The position numbers and the translations under genes were made by a program. Shown piece after piece: positions 6,463 to 9,781 of a DNA stretch of 9,781 nt. The DNA is from an uncultured Flavobacteriales bacterium (GTDB lineage: Bacteria; Bacteroidota; Bacteroidia; Flavobacteriales; Crocinitomicaceae). Positions within the stretch are counted from its first letter, which is position 1, and each line of letters starts with the position of its first letter. The stretch spans positions 1 through 9,781 of the forward strand of contig CAMLET010000080.1 of assembly GCA_946479125.1 (NCBI GenBank). The letters are read 5' to 3'. Below the pieces are notes generated by a model. That model ran no database searches. It worked only from the letters and a program-made list of their open reading frames with translations, and was not told where the DNA came from.

Positions 6463-6499
6463 AAAAAAATCCCGATTCCGTTTCCAGAATCAGGATTTT
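6463..6499 (-). terminator. Intrinsic terminator of the secreted-protein gene
   Basis: On the minus strand AAAATCC-T-GATTC pairs with GAATC-G-GGATTTT around an 8-nt loop. This is a 13-bp stem with one T-G wobble, and the T-run continues to seven T's. It lies 14 bp beyond the stop codon of the 1047-residue gene. It separates that gene from the five-gene cluster. Confidence 0.85.
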
Positions 6500-6513
6500 C
6501 GGTCAACCAATAA

Positions 6514-9500
6514 TTATCTTAATAGACTTACATGTCCGTTTTGCTCATGTCTTTTTCCTGTCAGATCCTTGAATTTTACTGTCCAAACATACACACCATC
6601 CTGTGCGGGTTCAGCGGTTCTGTAATTGCCATCCCAACCTGCGGAAAGGTCTTCCGAATAGTAGATCAGTTCTCCCCATCGATTGAAGATTTGGAATTCA
6701 AAACCTTCGTCAAGAATTCCGAATCCCTGAGCGAAGAAAATGCCGTTATTCGCATCTCCGTCAGGAGTAAATGCATTTGGAATGAAAATACCGAATTCAG
6801 GTTTAACCTCCACCACAATACTTGTTTCATCTGGGCAATTGAAAGTATTGTTTGCTGTCAAAGTAACGGTGTAAGAACCGTAATCAGCATAGGTGTGTGA
6901 AGTGTTAATGCTTGTGCTCACTGCGCCATCTCCGAAATCCCATAAATAGCTGTTTGCGTCTGTAGAAGTGTTATTGAACGTAAAACTTGGATCCAACGTA
7001 GTCTCTATGTATGAACTTGGATTGAATGAAGCATTAGCTTGCGGATTTACCGTAATGGTTGAAGTTGCGGTTGAATCAGATGTACATCCAAAACTGTTCA
7101 CTGCGTACACACTTACGGTGTACGTCCCAGGTTCGTCAAAGTAATATTCAATATTGTCGCCAACCAATAAAACGCCATTGAAATCCCAGTAATAGGTATA
7201 CGTTGGATTCACAAATGTGGAACTTTCAATTGTAAATTCTTCGTACTGACAAACAGCTGGCTGAGATGGATCCAGGTCAATCGCTGGTGGCATTACTACT
7301 ACAACCGTTACATCAGCATCAATTGTTTGATTACATTGATTTGTGGCTGTAATGGTGTAGGTTGTTGTTTGCGAAGGTGTATCTGTTGTTTGTGCGGGAC
7401 ACGTTGGACAAAAATCCCAGCTTAAAACAACTGTTGGGTCATTTCCATTGTATTGACCGAAGAGATTTACATCTGCGTGTAAACAAATTGAATCCGGTGA
7501 GGCCATAGCCTGAACATCATTCGGATCTAAACTGAATACGGCGATCGTAGTTGTTGAATTTGCAGTACAGCCATTGTTGTCCTGTACTGTACAGGTATAT
7601 GTTGTATTGGTTATTGGTGAAACAATCAGACTGGACTGATTGCCTGATATTGGAGTCCAGTTGTATGCGTAAGTCCCGGTTCCTCCGGATGCATTTGCAG
7701 TGATAGTTTGGGGTAATCCCGGACAAACAATTGTATCGTTATTCGTAGTTAATAGCAATTGAGGAGGTTGACCAACATTTTCAACGGCACTTATTACACA
7801 CCCATTGTTGTCTGTTACAGTAACTGAATAGTTTCCAGCAGAAACAGAGTAGATAGATGTGGCAGTTGAGCCTGAGTTCCATAGATATGTATATGGCGAA
7901 GTTCCACCGTTAACGTTACTGGAAATGGCCCCATTCGCTAGTCCAAAACAACTTGGTTCTACTGTATTGAAGTTTAATGATAACTGAGTGGGTTGAGTTA
8001 TTATTGCAGGTAACTGAATAGTACAACCATTGTTGTCTGTTACTGTTAACGTATAATTTCCGGCAATCAGATTACTTGCGTTCAATGTGTTTTGAACGGG
8101 ATTGCTATTCCATGAATAATTGTAAGTCGGAGTTCCGCCTGATACGCTTGCATTGATAAATCCGTTACTTCCTGCAAAACATGAAACATTTCCCGCACTG
8201 GTTTGCGCAACATTAAGAGGTGAAGGTTCAAGGATCGAGAATGTTATCACAGAATCACAGCCTAAACTACTTTGGATAGCTACTGTATGTGTTCCGGGAG
8301 TCAATCCCGAAGCGGTGTTTGCGGAGCTGTAAGCTCCATTGTCGAAAGAATAGGTGAATGGTGCTTGTGGACCAGTTGCGGTTACAGTTACAGATCCATT
8401 ATTAAGTCCGTTACAGGTAATATCGGTTGTTGTAATGGAAACCGACTGATAAACTTCATTGAACGCAATGTTCATTCCATCTGTAACGTTCGGGCAACCT
8501 GAAATGTCGTTTGTTGTAACAGTGACATAAGCGTTTCCTGATGTTATTTCTTCATAGGACGGAACATAATCAGGATCGATTACCATATTACTAGGTAGGA
8601 ATGTTCCTTGACCAGACCAAATTACTCCTGAAGCATTTGTTGTTCCATTTAAAGTAATTGCCCCAATATAATTTGAGCATTGTACAATGTCATTTCCGGC
8701 ATCAATAGTAAGTGGAGGTAATTGTGTTACCGTTACCTGATCCATTACTGCACTGCATCCAGAAGCATCTGTAATATTAACCGTTGTATTACCAACACCA
8801 ATGTTGTTTGTGGTTCCTGACCCTCCATTCGACCAGGAAATTGAATATGGAGGTGTTCCTCCCGTAATTGATACACTTGCCGGAACGGTTGTTTCATTTG
8901 CACACAAAACAGTATCTGGGGCAATAATTGAAACTGAGAGTTCCTGTGCAAAGGATACGCTGATAGTATCACAAACAGGACCGAAAGTACAGCCGTTCAA
9001 TGCTGTTCCACAAACAAGATAATTTACTTGTGCTGGTAGTCCCCCAACATTGGTTACTGATGCCGTGTCACAACCTGATGAACATGACAATAAATTGTTG
9101 TAAGTTCCGCTAGCACCTGGACTTATACTTGTCCATGTTACAGTGGATTCATCGTAGAACTGAACCCCTAATAAACCGGAACAACCATCACCCAGTGAAA
9201 TATTTGGTCCAAAAATAGGGTTTGGAACTGTTTCAATTGAGTAGGTATTCGTATTGTTCCCGGGTTTACAAAATGTAAGATGGAAAGGCCCAACTCCCTG
9301 AAGACATATGGGTGAACCAACCGGAGTTGGAGGGCCACAATCTACTTGATAAAACAGTGCTCCCGGAGGAACTGCTCCTGATGCAACGTTAAAAATGATC
9401 GCAGCAGAATTCGGATTTAACGTTATGATAAACTCCAAACATTTATCGGGTGAAGAAGCTCCACAGCAAAAACCATCTCTATTGGTGTTCGGACTGAGCC

Positions 9501-9657
9501 ACGTCAAATATGGCGAAGCTGACAAATCAACGGTAAACGATGGTGTTATGGAATCGCAGTATTGCGCGTTAGTGCGGTTTGAACACAATACAGTAGTTAA
9601 TAAGATGGTTAGTCCAACAAGAATATTTTTTTTCATCACAAATCCCTTCACGTTCAT
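6514..9657 (-). CDS. Secreted modular protein with SprB/PKD repeats and T9SS CHU_C sorting domain
   Basis: The 1047 residues are numbered from the ATG at 9657. The ATG at 9636 (residue 8, MKKNILVG) gives a more standard signal peptide and may be the true start. Cleavage is likely at TNA|Q32. Residues about 32-235 form a Cys-rich module with 13 cysteines. An Ig/SprB-like unit lies near 240-312. Three clear SprB-type repeats (about 405-478, 485-556, 562-632) are followed by an Ig-like unit at 633-706. PKD-like domains follow at about 800-870 (YYWDFNG) and 872-951 (LWDFGDG). The C-terminus (958-1047) is a CHU_C/gliding-motility C-terminal domain with FIPNAFTPDGD, FNRWGELIY, AGWDG and terminal GHVSLLR, the type B signal for T9SS. 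It is predicted to be secreted, perhaps as an adhesin; its ligand is unknown. It is probably monocistronic. Confidence 0.93.
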   Translation of the reverse strand: MNVKGFVMKKNILVGLTILLTTVLCSNRTNAQYCDSITPSFTVDLSASPYLTWLSPNTNRDGFCCGASSPDKCLEFIITLNPNSAAIIFNVASGAVPPGALFYQVDCGPPTPVGSPICLQGVGPFHLTFCKPGNNTNTYSIETVPNPIFGPNISLGDGCSGLLGVQFYDESTVTWTSISPGASGTYNNLLSCSSGCDTASVTNVGGLPAQVNYLVCGTALNGCTFGPVCDTISVSFAQELSVSIIAPDTVLCANETTVPASVSITGGTPPYSISWSNGGSGTTNNIGVGNTTVNITDASGCSAVMDQVTVTQLPPLTIDAGNDIVQCSNYIGAITLNGTTNASGVIWSGQGTFLPSNMVIDPDYVPSYEEITSGNAYVTVTTNDISGCPNVTDGMNIAFNEVYQSVSITTTDITCNGLNNGSVTVTATGPQAPFTYSFDNGAYSSANTASGLTPGTHTVAIQSSLGCDSVITFSILEPSPLNVAQTSAGNVSCFAGSNGFINASVSGGTPTYNYSWNSNPVQNTLNASNLIAGNYTLTVTDNNGCTIQLPAIITQPTQLSLNFNTVEPSCFGLANGAISSNVNGGTSPYTYLWNSGSTATSIYSVSAGNYSVTVTDNNGCVISAVENVGQPPQLLLTTNNDTIVCPGLPQTITANASGGTGTYAYNWTPISGNQSSLIVSPITNTTYTCTVQDNNGCTANSTTTIAVFSLDPNDVQAMASPDSICLHADVNLFGQYNGNDPTVVLSWDFCPTCPAQTTDTPSQTTTYTITATNQCNQTIDADVTVVVVMPPAIDLDPSQPAVCQYEEFTIESSTFVNPTYTYYWDFNGVLLVGDNIEYYFDEPGTYTVSVYAVNSFGCTSDSTATSTITVNPQANASFNPSSYIETTLDPSFTFNNTSTDANSYLWDFGDGAVSTSINTSHTYADYGSYTVTLTANNTFNCPDETSIVVEVKPEFGIFIPNAFTPDGDANNGIFFAQGFGILDEGFEFQIFNRWGELIYYSEDLSAGWDGNYRTAEPAQDGVYVWTVKFKDLTGKRHEQNGHVSLLR
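7762..8445 (-). repeat. Three tandem SprB-type repeats within the secreted protein
   Basis: Units of about 75 residues share the pattern SCF-x-G-x-x-NG, GG-T-x-x-Y-x-Y-x-W-x-S and AGNY-x-x-TVTDNNGC. The similarity extends to DNA: CCATTGTTGTCTGTTAC occurs exactly at 7802-7818 and 8027-8043. A related CCATTGTTGTC at 7571-7581 lies in the next, more diverged unit. Spacing is 225-231 bp, the length of one repeat, which suggests fairly recent internal duplication or conversion. Confidence 0.8.
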
Positions 9658-9687
9658 AGTAGCGAACCGTTATCTACTAAAGGTCGA

Positions 9688-9695
9688 CAAAACTA
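9688..9695 (-). promoter_or_regulatory. -7 promoter element TAGTTTTG of the secreted-protein gene
   Basis: On the minus strand TAGTTTTG matches the Bacteroidota -7 consensus TAnnTTTG. It would start transcription near 9680, giving a leader of about 23 nt to the ATG at 9657 or 44 nt to the ATG at 9636. No TTG is found at the normal -33 distance, so only half of the promoter is supported. The surrounding 9658-9781 is very AT-rich and holds no gene. Confidence 0.45.
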
Positions 9696-9781
9696 TTTTC
9701 TCAACAAAATTTGTAAAAAAATACAAACTAAATGTAATTTTTACATAAAATCTTGATAATATATCCATCTGTCGAAGTCTA

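Noticed and set aside
6532..6900. Plus-strand open frame of 122 codons opposite the CHU_C domain
   Set aside because: The opposite strand encodes a clearly conserved sorting domain; this frame has no recognisable features.
7762..8445. Regularly spaced repeats considered as a CRISPR-like array
   Set aside because: Period is about 225 bp, in frame, and encodes SprB-type domains; repeats are protein modules.
9395..9748. Plus-strand open frame of 117 codons opposite the start of the secreted protein
   Set aside because: It is antisense to the signal peptide and N-terminal module and resembles no protein family; a shadow of the biased coding on the other strand.

Overview
The window looks like a chromosomal piece of a Bacteroidota bacterium, most likely order Flavobacteriales; a Crocinitomicaceae/Fluviicola-like organism is a guess. 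The evidence is a CHU_C-type (type B) C-terminal secretion signal of the type IX secretion system (T9SS), SprB-type repeats, a lipoprotein with a Bacteroidota surface-export signal, promoter elements of the TTG-N19-TAnnTTTG type, AT-rich start regions without clear Shine-Dalgarno sequences, and separate rather than fused nuoC and nuoD. Every protein gene seen lies on the minus strand. The only plus-strand gene proposed is a small RNA.

Region 1 (1-1823) is the start of a respiratory complex I operon, transcribed nuoA-nuoB-nuoC-nuoD. The genes are packed with 13-bp and 8-bp overlaps and a 12-bp gap, and nuoD runs off the left edge. NuoA is a membrane subunit; NuoB, NuoC and NuoD form the arm that carries the terminal Fe-S cluster N2 and the quinone site.

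Region 2 (1824-2355) has no protein gene but is not empty. It holds a direct repeat with a hairpin between its copies, then a plus-strand unit with a consensus Bacteroidota promoter, a two-part stem-loop and an intrinsic terminator: a candidate small RNA of about 85 nt. Downstream are a REP-like inverted repeat and short palindromes resembling a decayed copy of the small RNA hairpin.

Region 3 (2356-6388) is a tight five-gene cluster of unrecognised function: two small polytopic membrane proteins, a helical lipoprotein, a 612-residue exported TPR protein and a lipoprotein with a surface-export signal. Spacing of -4 to 18 bp suggests one transcript and a shared cell-envelope role, but no family assignment gives a function.

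Region 4 (6389-9781) holds a 1047-residue secreted modular protein: signal peptide, Cys-rich N-terminal module, Ig/SprB-like repeats, PKD domains and a CHU_C sorting domain. It has a likely promoter element upstream and a strong intrinsic terminator downstream, so it is probably its own transcription unit. It is predicted to be exported by T9SS and displayed on the surface or released.
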